Origin: FEN-1191 sp036490715
GTDB taxonomy: Bacteria > Pseudomonadota > Gammaproteobacteria > Steroidobacterales > Steroidobacteraceae
Assembly (NCBI GenBank): GCA_036490715.1
Contig: DASXDL010000020.1
Coordinates: 1 to 64,000, forward strand
Length of the DNA stretch: 64,000 nucleotides
Direction: 5' to 3'
A program made the translations under genes and the position numbers. Below are positions 43,409 through 52,325 of this stretch, one piece after another; within the stretch, counting starts at the first letter, position 1; every line of letters begins with the position of its first letter. Under the pieces are notes generated by a model. That model was not told where the DNA came from. It made no database searches and saw nothing but the letters and a program-made list of their open reading frames with translations.

Positions 43409-44989
43409 TTAGACCGCGATGCAGGCATTGCGGCCGCCGTTCTTGGCCTTGTACAGCGCGGCGTCCGCCCGGTCGAATACGCTGTCGGCGCTGTCGCCGT
43501 CACGCAGCTCGGTCAGGCCGCACGATACCGTGACCCGGATCGGCGAACCGTGGAAGTGGAAACGCAACCGCTCCACCGACACGCGCATTTCCTCGGCGAC
43601 CAGCAGCGCATCGCCCAGTTCGGTGCCCACCAGCAGGCTGACGAACTCCTCGCCACCAAAGCGGGCGAAGAAATCCACCCCGCGCCGGCCACGGCTCAGT
43701 GCCACAGCCACCTCGCGCAACACGGCGTCGCCGCCACGATGGCCGCAGGCATCGTTGATCGACTTGAAGTGATCAATGTCCCAGACCAGGATTGCCACTG
43801 GGTGATGCAGGCGCTTCCAGCGGTCGAGTTCCTCGACGAAGCGTTCGTCGAATGACACGCGATTGGCCACGCGTGTCAGCGTATCGATGCGAGATCGCTG
43901 CTTTTCCAGATCGAGGCTGCGGCTGAGCTCGTGCGATTCCTTCTCCAGCGCGGCCAGACGCGAGTGCATGCGTTCGGAGCGGGCCGCGTGCTCCGCGAAC
44001 CGATGCTGCTCGCGCTCGCGAAAATCGCGCACGTTGGTGGCCACGGCATCGAGCCGGTCGGTCACCAGTGCACGCAAAGTTGCCAGATCGTCGTTGGTGC
44101 GCACTTCGACCGACAGTCGCGACACCTGCGCCAGCAGATCGATGTTGAGGGTCTCGCGATCCTCGTGGTCGCGTTCGCGATCGGCATTGGCGCCGGACAG
44201 AAACTCGGTTATCTCGGCGAGCTTGTCGGTCACCTGTGACAGCGTCATGACCGCTTCCGCGCGCTCGCGCGCCACCGCTGCGCTGTGCGCCGCAATCAGG
44301 TCGCCGACGCGGCGCAGGACCGCCGCCAGGGCGGCATCGGTATCGGTGGACGCCAGCTCGGCGCGAACCTTCGAGAGCTCCTCGGCGTTGCTCTCCGAAC
44401 GGCCCAGTCGCTCGAGCAAAAGGGTCACGGCGTCGCAGCTCGCCTGCCAACGCGGCGACGTTTCGGGCATCACTGGCGATGGCGGCGCAGCGGTCGCCAT
44501 CGATGCGGGCAGCGCGGTCGATGCTGACGGGGCTGCTGCTGGCGTTTCGGGAGCCGGCACTGCGGGCGTCGGCGCTTTGCCGGCCGCCGGTTTTGCCTCG
44601 GCGGCAGCGGTGCGCGCCACGCTCGGTTGATCGGCGGCGATGACCGCGCTGGTCAGTGCATCGAATAGGGCCGTGAGCTGCGCCTCGTCGGCGTCGCGGC
44701 GCGCAGCCGCGGACAGGCTTTGTAGCTGCGTAGTGAGACGTGCGTCACTGCTCTGCGCCAGGCCACACAGACGCGACACCAGGCGGCGCAGGATCTGCTC
44801 GATCCCGCGCCAGCGGCGTTCCTCGGTTTCCATCTCGCGCACTGCATCGAGATGCCTCTTTCTCCAGTCGACAGCCTCGCTCACGCGGTTCTCGCTCACG
44901 ACAATGGCAGTGGTGTTATCGGCCGCAACGGCCGTCGCTTGAGTCAGCCGTCCCGGCGGCAACAACCCGCCGCAAGGGCTCGGCTCCAA
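43409..44989 (-). CDS. Diguanylate cyclase with coiled-coil N-terminus
   Basis: Up to 526 aa, soluble. The C-terminal GGDEF domain is complete, with FARFGGEEFVSLL near residue 443 and WDIDHFKSINDACGHRGGD; the GGEEF form is active in known cyclases. The N-terminus (DWRKRHLDAVREMETEERRW) is an alpha-helical module seen in other cyclases, followed by an Ala/Pro-rich linker and a long coiled coil. It starts 12 nt after ppk2, so it may be the last gene of the HAD-pgm-xfp-adh-ppk2 operon. The start is uncertain; in-frame GTGs near 44899 are alternatives. Confidence 0.9.
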   Translation of the reverse strand: MEPSPCGGLLPPGRLTQATAVAADNTTAIVVSENRVSEAVDWRKRHLDAVREMETEERRWRGIEQILRRLVSRLCGLAQSSDARLTTQLQSLSAAARRDADEAQLTALFDALTSAVIAADQPSVARTAAAEAKPAAGKAPTPAVPAPETPAAAPSASTALPASMATAAPPSPVMPETSPRWQASCDAVTLLLERLGRSESNAEELSKVRAELASTDTDAALAAVLRRVGDLIAAHSAAVARERAEAVMTLSQVTDKLAEITEFLSGANADRERDHEDRETLNIDLLAQVSRLSVEVRTNDDLATLRALVTDRLDAVATNVRDFREREQHRFAEHAARSERMHSRLAALEKESHELSRSLDLEKQRSRIDTLTRVANRVSFDERFVEELDRWKRLHHPVAILVWDIDHFKSINDACGHRGGDAVLREVAVALSRGRRGVDFFARFGGEEFVSLLVGTELGDALLVAEEMRVSVERLRFHFHGSPIRVTVSCGLTELRDGDSADSVFDRADAALYKAKNGGRNACIAV

Positions 44990-45001
44990 AATATCAATGA
45001 C

Positions 45002-45880
45002 TTAGGTGGAAATGCGCAGCAGGCGCCGGCGAATAGCCAGGAGTTCCCGCCGGCGCCGCGCGCTGGTCTTCGGATAGCTCATGCTCAGGTCCTCAAGCGC
45101 CTGGACCACGATCTGCGACACGATCAGGCGGCAGTTCTTCTTGTCGTCCGCAGGCACCACGTACCAGGGCGCGCACTGGCTGCTGGTGGCGCTGAGACAG
45201 TGTTCGTACGCCTTCATGTATTGCTTCCAGAAGCTGCGCTCGGTCAGATCGGCGGCACAGATCTTCCAGTTTTTTTCCGGATCGTCGATGCGCTCGACAA
45301 AGCGCTTGCACTGCTCCTGCTTCGACAGGTGCAGGTAGAACTTGAGGATCCGGGTATCGTTGTCGTGCAGATGCTTCTCGAGCGCGTTGATCGAGCGATA
45401 GCGCTCGTGCCAGATCCGGCGCTCATCATTGCCGGCATCCGGCAGCCCTTCGCCCTGCAGAATGTCGGGGTGTACCCGCACGATCAGCACTTCCTCGTAA
45501 TACGAGCGGTTGAAGATGCCGATGCGACCGCGCTCCGGCAGCTCGCGCGTGGTGCGCCAGAGGAAGTCGTGCTGCAGTTCACTCGGGCTCGGATGCTTGA
45601 AGCTGTAGACCTGGCAACCTTGCGGATTGACGCCCGACATCACGTGACGGATCGCGCCGTCCTTGCCGGCCGCATCCATGGCCTGAAAGATCAAGAGGAT
45701 GGCGTGCTGGTTCGATGCATACAGCAGTTGCTGCAGCGAACTCAGCCGCGCCACATGTTGCTCGAGAATCTCGCGGTAGTGCTTGTCGGAACGATAGACC
45801 GGCGCAATCCTCGTCGGCCATTTGTGGAGTTTGACGGCATCGCCCGCCTGCACCTGGAAGCGCTTCGGATGTATCTTCAT
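45002..45880 (-). CDS. ppk2: Polyphosphate kinase 2 family phosphotransferase
   Basis: A 292-aa PPK2 enzyme, which uses polyphosphate to phosphorylate nucleotides (AMP, ADP or GDP). The Walker A is FQAMDAAGKDGAI, the Walker B region FNRSYYEEVLIVRVHP, and a lid with RERIWHERYRS-like residues (RRIWHERYRSINALEKH). The single-domain length fits class I or III; the class cannot be set by eye. The ATG overlaps the adh stop (ATGA). With phosphoketolase upstream it suggests ATP maintenance at low energy (inference). Confidence 0.93.
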   Translation of the reverse strand: MKIHPKRFQVQAGDAVKLHKWPTRIAPVYRSDKHYREILEQHVARLSSLQQLLYASNQHAILLIFQAMDAAGKDGAIRHVMSGVNPQGCQVYSFKHPSPSELQHDFLWRTTRELPERGRIGIFNRSYYEEVLIVRVHPDILQGEGLPDAGNDERRIWHERYRSINALEKHLHDNDTRILKFYLHLSKQEQCKRFVERIDDPEKNWKICAADLTERSFWKQYMKAYEHCLSATSSQCAPWYVVPADDKKNCRLIVSQIVVQALEDLSMSYPKTSARRRRELLAIRRRLLRIST

Positions 45881-46869
45881 TGCCCGGATGCTACCAGCAC
45901 CGCGGCGCCTTCAAAGCGTCCGGCGCGCAGGTCGGCGAGCGCCTCATTGGCCTGGCGCAGCGGATAGCGGCGGCTCTGCGTGACGATGCCGACCTCGGGC
46001 GCCAGCCGCAGAAAATCCACGCCGTCCTGGCGCGTCAGGTTCGCCACCGACATCAGCTCGCGCTCCTGCCACAGCAGCCGATAGGGAAAACTGGGGATGT
46101 CGCTCATGTGAATGCCGGCGCACACGACGCGACCACTTTTGCGCACAGCCGCAAGCGCCGTGGGCACCAACTCACCGATCGGGGCAAAGATGATCGCGGC
46201 GTCGAGCGGCTCCGGTGGGACCTCGTCCGAGCCACCGCTCCAAATTGCTCCCAGCGAGCGTGCGAATGCTTGCGTGGCGGTATCGCCTGTGCGCGTGAAC
46301 GCATACACCGAGCGTCCTTGCCAGCGCGCCACCTGGGCGATGATGTGCGCGGCGGCCCCGAAACCGTATAGCCCGAGCCGCTGCGCCTCGCCGGCCATCA
46401 CCAGCGCGCGCCAGCCGATCAGGCCGGCGCACAGCAGCGGTGCCTGCGCGACATCGTCGCCTTGCTCGCCGAGCGCAAAGGCGTAGCGTGCGTCGGCGAT
46501 CGCCGCGGTGGCGTAGCCGCCGTCGCGGGTGTAGCCGGTGAACAGCGGCCGATCGCACAGATTTTCGCGGTTGGCGCGGCAGTAGCGGCACACCCCGCAG
46601 GTATATCCCAGCCACGGCACGCCGACGCGCTGCCCCAACTGCAGAAAATCGACGTCCGCGCCAATGGCATCGATCCTGCCCACGATCTCGTGGCCTGGAA
46701 TGATCGGCAGCTTCGGATCGGCCAGCTCGCCGTCGAGCAAGTGCAGGTCGGTGCGGCACACGCCGCAGGCCGAGATCCGCACGCGGATTTCACCCGGTCC
46801 GGGCTTGCGATCAGGAAGCTCGGTCCACTCCAGCGCCTGTCGGGGCGCTCGCAGCAGCATCGCCTGCAT
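45877..46869 (-). CDS. Zinc-dependent alcohol dehydrogenase (AdhA/AdhP-like)
   Basis: A 330-aa MDR-family dehydrogenase. The catalytic zinc site begins CGVCRTDLHLLDGEL, with PGHEIVGRIDAIG. Four structural-zinc cysteines are in CGVCRYCRANRENLC. The coenzyme region reads LGLYGFGAAAHI, an AdhA-like form of the usual GxGxxG. It follows phosphoketolase directly and overlaps ppk2. In this operon it may reduce an aldehyde from acetyl phosphate or acetyl-CoA metabolism, which is inference. Confidence 0.9.
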   Translation of the reverse strand: MQAMLLRAPRQALEWTELPDRKPGPGEIRVRISACGVCRTDLHLLDGELADPKLPIIPGHEIVGRIDAIGADVDFLQLGQRVGVPWLGYTCGVCRYCRANRENLCDRPLFTGYTRDGGYATAAIADARYAFALGEQGDDVAQAPLLCAGLIGWRALVMAGEAQRLGLYGFGAAAHIIAQVARWQGRSVYAFTRTGDTATQAFARSLGAIWSGGSDEVPPEPLDAAIIFAPIGELVPTALAAVRKSGRVVCAGIHMSDIPSFPYRLLWQERELMSVANLTRQDGVDFLRLAPEVGIVTQSRRYPLRQANEALADLRAGRFEGAAVLVASGQ

Positions 46870-49269
46870 TCAGGCCTTGGCCGGCGTGGGCAGACTCCAG
46901 CGCCACTGGCGCACCTCTGGCAGGTCCTGTCCATAGCGGCGGATGAATTGCCGATGCTCGAGCAGGCTGTCGATCATGCGCTGTTTCAGGTAATTGCCGC
47001 GCGCCCCGAGCTGCGGCAGACGGTCGATCACGTCCTGCACCAGGTGAAAACGGTCGATGTCGTTCTGCACCCGCATGTCGAACGGTGTGGTGATGGTGCC
47101 CTCTTCCTTATAGCCGCGCACATGCAGATTGCGATTGGTGCGCCGGTAGGTGAGCCGGTGGATCAGCCACGGGTAGCCGTGAAAGTTGAACACGATGTGT
47201 TTGTCGCGGGTAAACAGCGCGTCATAGTCGGCATCGCTCAGGCCGTGCGGGTGTTCGCCCTTGGACTGCAATTTCATCAGGTCGACGACGTTGACCACCC
47301 GGATCTTGAGCTCCGGCAGACGCCGTCGCAGGATTGAGACCGCCGCCAGCACCTCCAGCGTCGGGGTATCACCGCAGCAGCCCATGACGATGTCAGGTTC
47401 CTGGCCCTGGTCGTTGCTGGCCCAGGTCCAGATGCCGATGCCCTCGGCACAGTGCATCGCCGCGGCCTGCATCGATAGCCATTGCGGCATCGGGTGCTTG
47501 CCCGCTACCACGACGTTGACGTAGTGCCGGCTGCGCAGACAGTGATCGACCACCGACAACAGACAGTTGGCATCGGGCGGCAGATACACCCGGGCGATAT
47601 CGGCCTTCTTGTTGACGACCTGATCCAGAAAGCCCGGATCCTGATGAGTAAAGCCATTGTGATCCTGCTGCCAAACGTGCGAGGACAACAGAAAGTTCAG
47701 CGATGCGATCGGTCGGCGCCACGGCAGCTGCGAGCTGACCTTGAGCCACTTGGCGTGCTGGTTGACCATCGAGTCGACGATGTGCACGAACGCCTCGTAG
47801 CAGTTGAACAGGCCATGGCGTCCGGTCAGCAGATAGCCCTCGAGCCAGCCCTCGCACTGATGCTCGCTAAGCATCGAGTCGAGCACCCGGCCGTAGGGCG
47901 CAAGGTACTGGTCGGTGGGCTCCTGGCGCGCCTGCCATTGGCGATTGGTCACCTCGAACACCGCGTCCAGCCGATTCGACAGCGTCTCGTCCGGCCCAAA
48001 GATCCGGAAATTGCGCTGCGGCTCATTGCACTTGACCACGTCGCGCAGGAAGTGCCCGAGCACGCGGGTGTCCTCGGCGTCGACCCCGCCGGGCGCGGGC
48101 ACAGCCACCGCGTGCTCGCGAAAGTCCGGCATGCGCAGATCGTGCAGCAGCACGCCGCCGTTGGTGTTGGGATTGGCACCCATGCGGCGTGTGCCGCTGG
48201 GCGCCAGCGCCGCCAGTTCCGCCCGCAACCGCCCCTGCTGATCGAACAGCTCCTCGGGACGGTAGCTCTTCATCCACTCCTCCAGCTCGTGCACGTGCTG
48301 CGGATGCGCCGCATCCACCAGCATCGGCACCTGGTGCGAGCGCCAGCTGCCCTCGTTGGGCAGGCCATCGACCATCCGCGGGCCGGTCCAGCCCTTGGGC
48401 GAGCGCAGCACGATCATCGGCCAGCGCGGCCGGGTCACGTCGCGGTTACTGCGGGCGTGCGTCTGGATGCGGTGGATCTCGGCCACCGCACGCTCCAGCG
48501 CCGCAGCCATCAGCTGGTGCATCAGCTCCGGCTCATGGCCCTCGACGTACAGCGGCACCCAGCCGCAACCTCGCAGCAGCTGCTCCAGCTCGTCGCGCTC
48601 AATGCGCGCCAGCACCGTGGGATTGGCGATCTTGTAGCCGTTCAGATGCAAGATCGGCAGCACCGCACCGTCGGTGATCGGATTGACGAACTTGTTCGAG
48701 TGCCATGCGGTCGCCAATGGCCCGGTCTCGGCCTCGCCATCCCCGACCACGCAGGCGACGATCAGGTCGGGATTGTCGAACACCGCACCAAAGCCGTGAC
48801 TGAGCGAATAGCCGAGCTCGCCGCCCTCGTGAATCGATCCGGGGGTCTCCGGAGCCACGTGACTGGAGATGCCGCCGGGAAACGAGAACTGCTTGAACAG
48901 CTTCTTCAGTCCGGCGACATCCTGGCTGATGTCCGGATAGATCTCGCTGTAGGTGCCTTCCAAATAGGTATTGGCCACCAGCGCCGGACCGCCATGCCCG
49001 GGTCCGGCGATGTAGAACATGTTCAGATCGTGCTGCTTGATGATGCGGTTCAGATGTACATAGATGAAGTTCTGGCCCGGGGTCGTGCCCCAGTGACCGA
49101 CCACGAGCGGCTTGACGTGCGAGAGCGTCAGCGGCTCGCGCAGCAGCGGATTGTCATACAGGTAGATCTGGCCGACCGACAGGTAATTGGCGGCACGCCA
49201 GTAGGCGTGGATGCGGGTCAGCAGGTCGCGCGACAGCGGTTGCGATTCGGGTAGATTTCCGTCGGCCAT
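46870..49269 (-). CDS. xfp: Phosphoketolase (xylulose-5-phosphate/fructose-6-phosphate)
   Basis: A 799-aa thiamine-diphosphate enzyme that splits xylulose 5-phosphate (and often fructose 6-phosphate) with phosphate to acetyl phosphate. Landmarks are GHWGTTPGQNFIYVHLNR, AGPGHGGPALVANTYLEGTY and the TPP-binding GDGEAETGPLATAWHSNKF. The ATG at 49269 follows GGAG, preferred to the GTG at 49284. No acetate kinase gene is present nearby to use the acetyl phosphate. It sits between pgm and adh. Confidence 0.96.
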   Translation of the reverse strand: MADGNLPESQPLSRDLLTRIHAYWRAANYLSVGQIYLYDNPLLREPLTLSHVKPLVVGHWGTTPGQNFIYVHLNRIIKQHDLNMFYIAGPGHGGPALVANTYLEGTYSEIYPDISQDVAGLKKLFKQFSFPGGISSHVAPETPGSIHEGGELGYSLSHGFGAVFDNPDLIVACVVGDGEAETGPLATAWHSNKFVNPITDGAVLPILHLNGYKIANPTVLARIERDELEQLLRGCGWVPLYVEGHEPELMHQLMAAALERAVAEIHRIQTHARSNRDVTRPRWPMIVLRSPKGWTGPRMVDGLPNEGSWRSHQVPMLVDAAHPQHVHELEEWMKSYRPEELFDQQGRLRAELAALAPSGTRRMGANPNTNGGVLLHDLRMPDFREHAVAVPAPGGVDAEDTRVLGHFLRDVVKCNEPQRNFRIFGPDETLSNRLDAVFEVTNRQWQARQEPTDQYLAPYGRVLDSMLSEHQCEGWLEGYLLTGRHGLFNCYEAFVHIVDSMVNQHAKWLKVSSQLPWRRPIASLNFLLSSHVWQQDHNGFTHQDPGFLDQVVNKKADIARVYLPPDANCLLSVVDHCLRSRHYVNVVVAGKHPMPQWLSMQAAAMHCAEGIGIWTWASNDQGQEPDIVMGCCGDTPTLEVLAAVSILRRRLPELKIRVVNVVDLMKLQSKGEHPHGLSDADYDALFTRDKHIVFNFHGYPWLIHRLTYRRTNRNLHVRGYKEEGTITTPFDMRVQNDIDRFHLVQDVIDRLPQLGARGNYLKQRMIDSLLEHRQFIRRYGQDLPEVRQWRWSLPTPAKA

Positions 49270-49280
49270 AGTTGCTCCGA

Positions 49281-50939
49281 TCACTGCATCGTCGCTAATG
49301 TCTCGCCGATGATCGCCTGGGCTTCCTCGATCACGCGCTGCAGATGCTCCATGCCGCGGAAGCTCTCGGCATAAAGCTTGTAGATGTCTTCGGTCCCGGA
49401 TGGGCGCGCCGCAAACCAGCCGTGCGCGGCGATCACCTTGAGGCCGCCGATCGGCGCGCCATTGCCGGGCGCGGTGGTAAGGATCGACTCGATCGGCTCA
49501 CCGGCGAGCTGCGAGGAGCGCACCCGCTGCGGCGATAGTTTGGCAAGCAGCGCTTTTTGCGCCGGCGTTGCCTGCGCGTCGATTCGCTCGTTTACGCACT
49601 CGCCGAATTCGCGCGTCAATTGCTGGTAAATCGTGCCCGGATCGCGCCCGGTGCGCGCGGTGATCTCCGCCGCCAGCAGTGCCGGAATGATGCCGTCCTT
49701 GTCGGTGGCCCAGGCGCCGCCCTCGCGGCGCAGGAAGGTGGCCCCGGCGCTCTCCTCGCCGCCAAATCCGAGCGAGCCGTCGATCAGACCGCCGACGAAC
49801 CACTTGAATCCCACCGGCACCTCATGCAGCCGGCGGCCGAGGCCGGCCGCCACGCGGTCGATCATCTGGCTGCTGACGACGGTCTTACCGACCGCCGCCT
49901 GCGCGCGCCACTGCGGGCGATTCTGGAACAGATAATGAATCGCCACCGACAGATAGTGATTGGAGAGCATGAGCCCGGCGCTTCGCGTCACGATGCCGTG
50001 CCGATCGTGATCGGTGTCGCAACCGAAAGCGATGTCGAAGCGGTCCTTCAGCGCGATCAGGCGCTGCATGGCATACGGCGATGAAGGATCCATGCGGATA
50101 CGCCCGTCCCAGTCGACGCTCATGAAGCTGAAGGTCGGGTCCACGGTGTCACTGACCAGGCTGAGGTCGAGCCGGTAACGATCAGCGATCGGCGCCCAGT
50201 AATGCACGCCGGCGCCGCCGAGCGGGTCGACACCCAAGCGCACTTTGGCATCATGAATGACCGCCATGTCGATGACGTTACCGAGGTCAGCGACGTAGGC
50301 GTTCAGGTAATCGTGGCGGTGCGTAGTCGCTCGGCGCCGTGCCTGCTCGAGCGGAATACGCTGCACTTCGCGCAGTCCGCCGGCTATCAGGGCGTTGGCG
50401 CGCTGCTGGATCCAGCCGGTGGCATCGGTATCGGCCGGTCCGCCGTTGGGCGGATTGTATTTGAAGCCGCCGGCGTCCGGCGGGTTATGCGACGGCGTGA
50501 TTACGATGCCGTCGGCCAGATGCGAGCCGCGTTCGCGGTTGTGGCACAGGATGGCGTGGGAGATCGCCGGCGTCGGGGTGTATTCATCGTGCTGCGACAG
50601 CATCACGTCGACGCCGTTCGCGGCCAGCACCTCAAGCGCGCTGGCCAGCGCCGGCTCGGACAGCGCATGGGTGTCCATTCCCAGAAACAGCGGCCCGTCG
50701 GTACCCCGCTGTCGGCGGTACTCGCAGATCGCCTGGCTGATCGCCAGCACGTGCCATTCATTGAAACTGTGGTGAAACGGAATGCCGCGGTGGCCCGAGG
50801 TACCAAACGCCACCTGCTGCTCGGCGATGCTCGGGTCGGGGCGCTCGCTGTAGTAGGCCGTGATCAGGCGCGGAATATTGACCAGCAGCTCAGCGGGAGC
50901 GGGCTTGCCGGCCAGCGGGCTCACTCGCTCGTTACTCAT
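49281..50939 (-). CDS. pgm: Phosphoglucomutase (alpha-D-glucose-1-phosphate specific)
   Basis: A 552-aa enzyme that interconverts glucose 1-phosphate and glucose 6-phosphate. The active serine is in VITPSHNPPDAGGFKYN, the metal loop GCDTDHDRHGI, and the sugar-specificity loop GGEESAGATF. The ATG overlaps the HAD gene stop by 4 nt. It could link the glycogen side (glgB-glgE pathway) to phosphoketolase input. Confidence 0.95.
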   Translation of the reverse strand: MSNERVSPLAGKPAPAELLVNIPRLITAYYSERPDPSIAEQQVAFGTSGHRGIPFHHSFNEWHVLAISQAICEYRRQRGTDGPLFLGMDTHALSEPALASALEVLAANGVDVMLSQHDEYTPTPAISHAILCHNRERGSHLADGIVITPSHNPPDAGGFKYNPPNGGPADTDATGWIQQRANALIAGGLREVQRIPLEQARRRATTHRHDYLNAYVADLGNVIDMAVIHDAKVRLGVDPLGGAGVHYWAPIADRYRLDLSLVSDTVDPTFSFMSVDWDGRIRMDPSSPYAMQRLIALKDRFDIAFGCDTDHDRHGIVTRSAGLMLSNHYLSVAIHYLFQNRPQWRAQAAVGKTVVSSQMIDRVAAGLGRRLHEVPVGFKWFVGGLIDGSLGFGGEESAGATFLRREGGAWATDKDGIIPALLAAEITARTGRDPGTIYQQLTREFGECVNERIDAQATPAQKALLAKLSPQRVRSSQLAGEPIESILTTAPGNGAPIGGLKVIAAHGWFAARPSGTEDIYKLYAESFRGMEHLQRVIEEAQAIIGETLATMQ

Positions 50940-51616
50940 GAGATCACAGCAGCCACCGCGGCCATCGCGCCCGTGCCATAGCCGGTCAGTTCGCCGATGC
51001 CGTCGACCGTGAGATCCGCCGGCGGATAGCTGGCCAGTACGCCCGCATCACGGGCGTAGTGTCCCTGGCGGACAAAAATGCAGGTCACCCGCTCGCCCCA
51101 GTGCTGTTTGACCGCGGCCAGGATGCGCAGCTTGTCGTCCACCACCAAGTAGTGGCGGGCCGGATACAGCCGCGCCACCTCATCCAGCATCAGCTCCTTG
51201 TGCACGTAGATCAGCACCTGACCCTGCACCACGTCCCAAAGCCCGGAGCGCGCTATCTTGCGCGGCTGAAACACCACGTCGCCGTCCGACAGAATCACCG
51301 CCGGTCCGAATCGACGCAGCTGCGCAATGGCCGCCAGGGCACCGGGGTACAACCGCTCGGCAAACGGATAGTCGAGCAGGAAGGCGGCCATGGTCAGCAG
51401 GTGCGCGTCCTCGGGCACCTCGCGCCGGTAGCGCTGCAGGGCGCCCAGATAGTCGGCATAGCCGAGCTCGGTGCGCAGCGCCTCGAAGATCGCCCAGTAG
51501 CGATCACGTCGCTCGGAGCCGAAGCTGCGCGCCAGATGCGTGCTCAAGTCATGGGTGACGGCATCGTTGTCGAGCAGGGTGTTGTCGACGTCGAACAGGG
51601 TCACGACCGCGTGCAT
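50936..51616 (-). CDS. HAD-family hydrolase
   Basis: A 226-aa haloacid dehalogenase-type phosphatase. Motif I reads LFDVDNTLLDNDA, with nucleophile Asp near residue 9; motif II (ILSDGD) and motif IV (LVVDDKLRIL) follow. The substrate is unknown; a sugar phosphate would suit the operon. It is the first gene of the pgm-xfp-adh-ppk2 operon. Its ATG lies in the 3' arm of an 8-bp RNA hairpin whose loop holds the AGG ribosome site. Confidence 0.88.
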   Translation of the reverse strand: MHAVVTLFDVDNTLLDNDAVTHDLSTHLARSFGSERRDRYWAIFEALRTELGYADYLGALQRYRREVPEDAHLLTMAAFLLDYPFAERLYPGALAAIAQLRRFGPAVILSDGDVVFQPRKIARSGLWDVVQGQVLIYVHKELMLDEVARLYPARHYLVVDDKLRILAAVKQHWGERVTCIFVRQGHYARDAGVLASYPPADLTVDGIGELTGYGTGAMAAVAAVIS

Positions 51617-51637
51617 GTCGACAGCCTACCGACATGC
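51613..51637 (-). promoter_or_regulatory. Inverted repeat over the HAD-gene ribosome site and start codon
   Basis: GCATGTCG-N9-CGACATGC. In the minus-strand message the ATG is in the 3' arm and the AGG in the loop, so the stem could hide the start. It could also be a DNA operator. Confidence 0.4.
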
Positions 51638-51690
51638 GCCGAACACTGCACGCGCGCCGACCGGCGCAGATGCCGCAGTTTTCGCACGGC

Positions 51691-51710
51691 GGCGCTGCCG
51701 CGACAGCGCC
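51691..51710. repeat. Inverted repeat between HAD operon and dps
   Basis: GGCGCTG-N6-CAGCGCC, a perfect 7-bp inverted repeat. It overlaps the -35 region of the candidate dps promoter, where a repressor could act on one or both divergent genes. The binder is unknown. Confidence 0.4.
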
Positions 51711-51723
51711 AAATTGCTATCAT
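51695..51723 (+). promoter_or_regulatory. Candidate extended -10 promoter for dps
   Basis: TATCAT (51718-51723) preceded by TGC gives an extended -10, and the C before the hexamer is a sigma-S-type feature. The -35 (CTGCCG, 17-nt spacer) is poor. The predicted start is about 22 nt before the dps ATG. Confidence 0.5.
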
Positions 51724-51751
51724 CCGGCCGCTGACCCACGAGGACCCCACA

Positions 51752-52300
51752 ATGAAAAAACCTTCCCCCGCCGAGCGCGACGCGCTGGTGCGCCGGCGCA
51801 GTGCGCCGCTGGCGACCCCCACCGACCTGAAGGCGGCCGCGACCCGGGACATCACCGCCGCGCTCAACGTCATTCTGGCCGACGTGTTCTCGCTCTACAT
51901 CAAGACCAAGAATTTTCATTGGCACATGAGCGGACCGCACTTTCGCGACTATCACCTGCTGCTGGATGAGCAAGCCGACCAGATCTACGCGATGGCCGAC
52001 CCGATCGCCGAGCGTGTGCGCAAGCTGGGCGGCTCGACCCTGCGCTCGATCGGTCACATCGCGCGCACCACACGCGTAGCCGACAACGACGCCGAATATG
52101 TCGAGCCGCTGGACATGCTGGCGGAGCTGCGCGAGGACAACAAGACGCTGACCTCGGCGCTGCGCGGCGTGCATGCGGTGTGCGACGAGCACAACGATAT
52201 CGCCAGCGCCAGCCTGATCGAGGTGTGGATCGACGAGACCGAGCGGCGTACATGGTTTCTGTTTGAGGCCGCTCGCCGCGGCGACGCCACCGGGCATTGA
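51752..52300 (+). CDS. dps: Dps-family DNA-binding ferritin-like protein
   Basis: A 182-aa mini-ferritin that oxidises and stores iron and protects DNA in stress. The ferroxidase-site residues are visible in KTKNFHWHMSGPHFRDYHLL (His) and LLDEQADQIYAMAD (Asp, Glu). A Lys/Arg-containing N-terminal tail of about 30 aa could bind DNA. GAGGA precedes the ATG. It is divergent from the HAD-pgm-xfp-adh-ppk2 operon, consistent with shared stress control. Confidence 0.93.
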   Translation: MKKPSPAERDALVRRRSAPLATPTDLKAAATRDITAALNVILADVFSLYIKTKNFHWHMSGPHFRDYHLLLDEQADQIYAMADPIAERVRKLGGSTLRSIGHIARTTRVADNDAEYVEPLDMLAELREDNKTLTSALRGVHAVCDEHNDIASASLIEVWIDETERRTWFLFEAARRGDATGH

Positions 52301-52320
52301 GCGCGGCCGTTCGGCCGCGC
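52301..52320. terminator. Bidirectional hairpin between dps and aldehyde dehydrogenase
   Basis: GCGCGGCC-GTTC-GGCCGCGC forms a perfect 8-bp stem just after the dps stop, between convergent genes. There is no T-run, so it is a weak or Rho-assisted terminator at best. Confidence 0.5.
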
Positions 52321-52325
52321 CCGGT

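Noticed and set aside
47482..49254. A 590-aa open frame antisense to phosphoketolase
   Set aside because: It mirrors the codon structure of xfp, a strong conserved gene, and has no recognisable motif.
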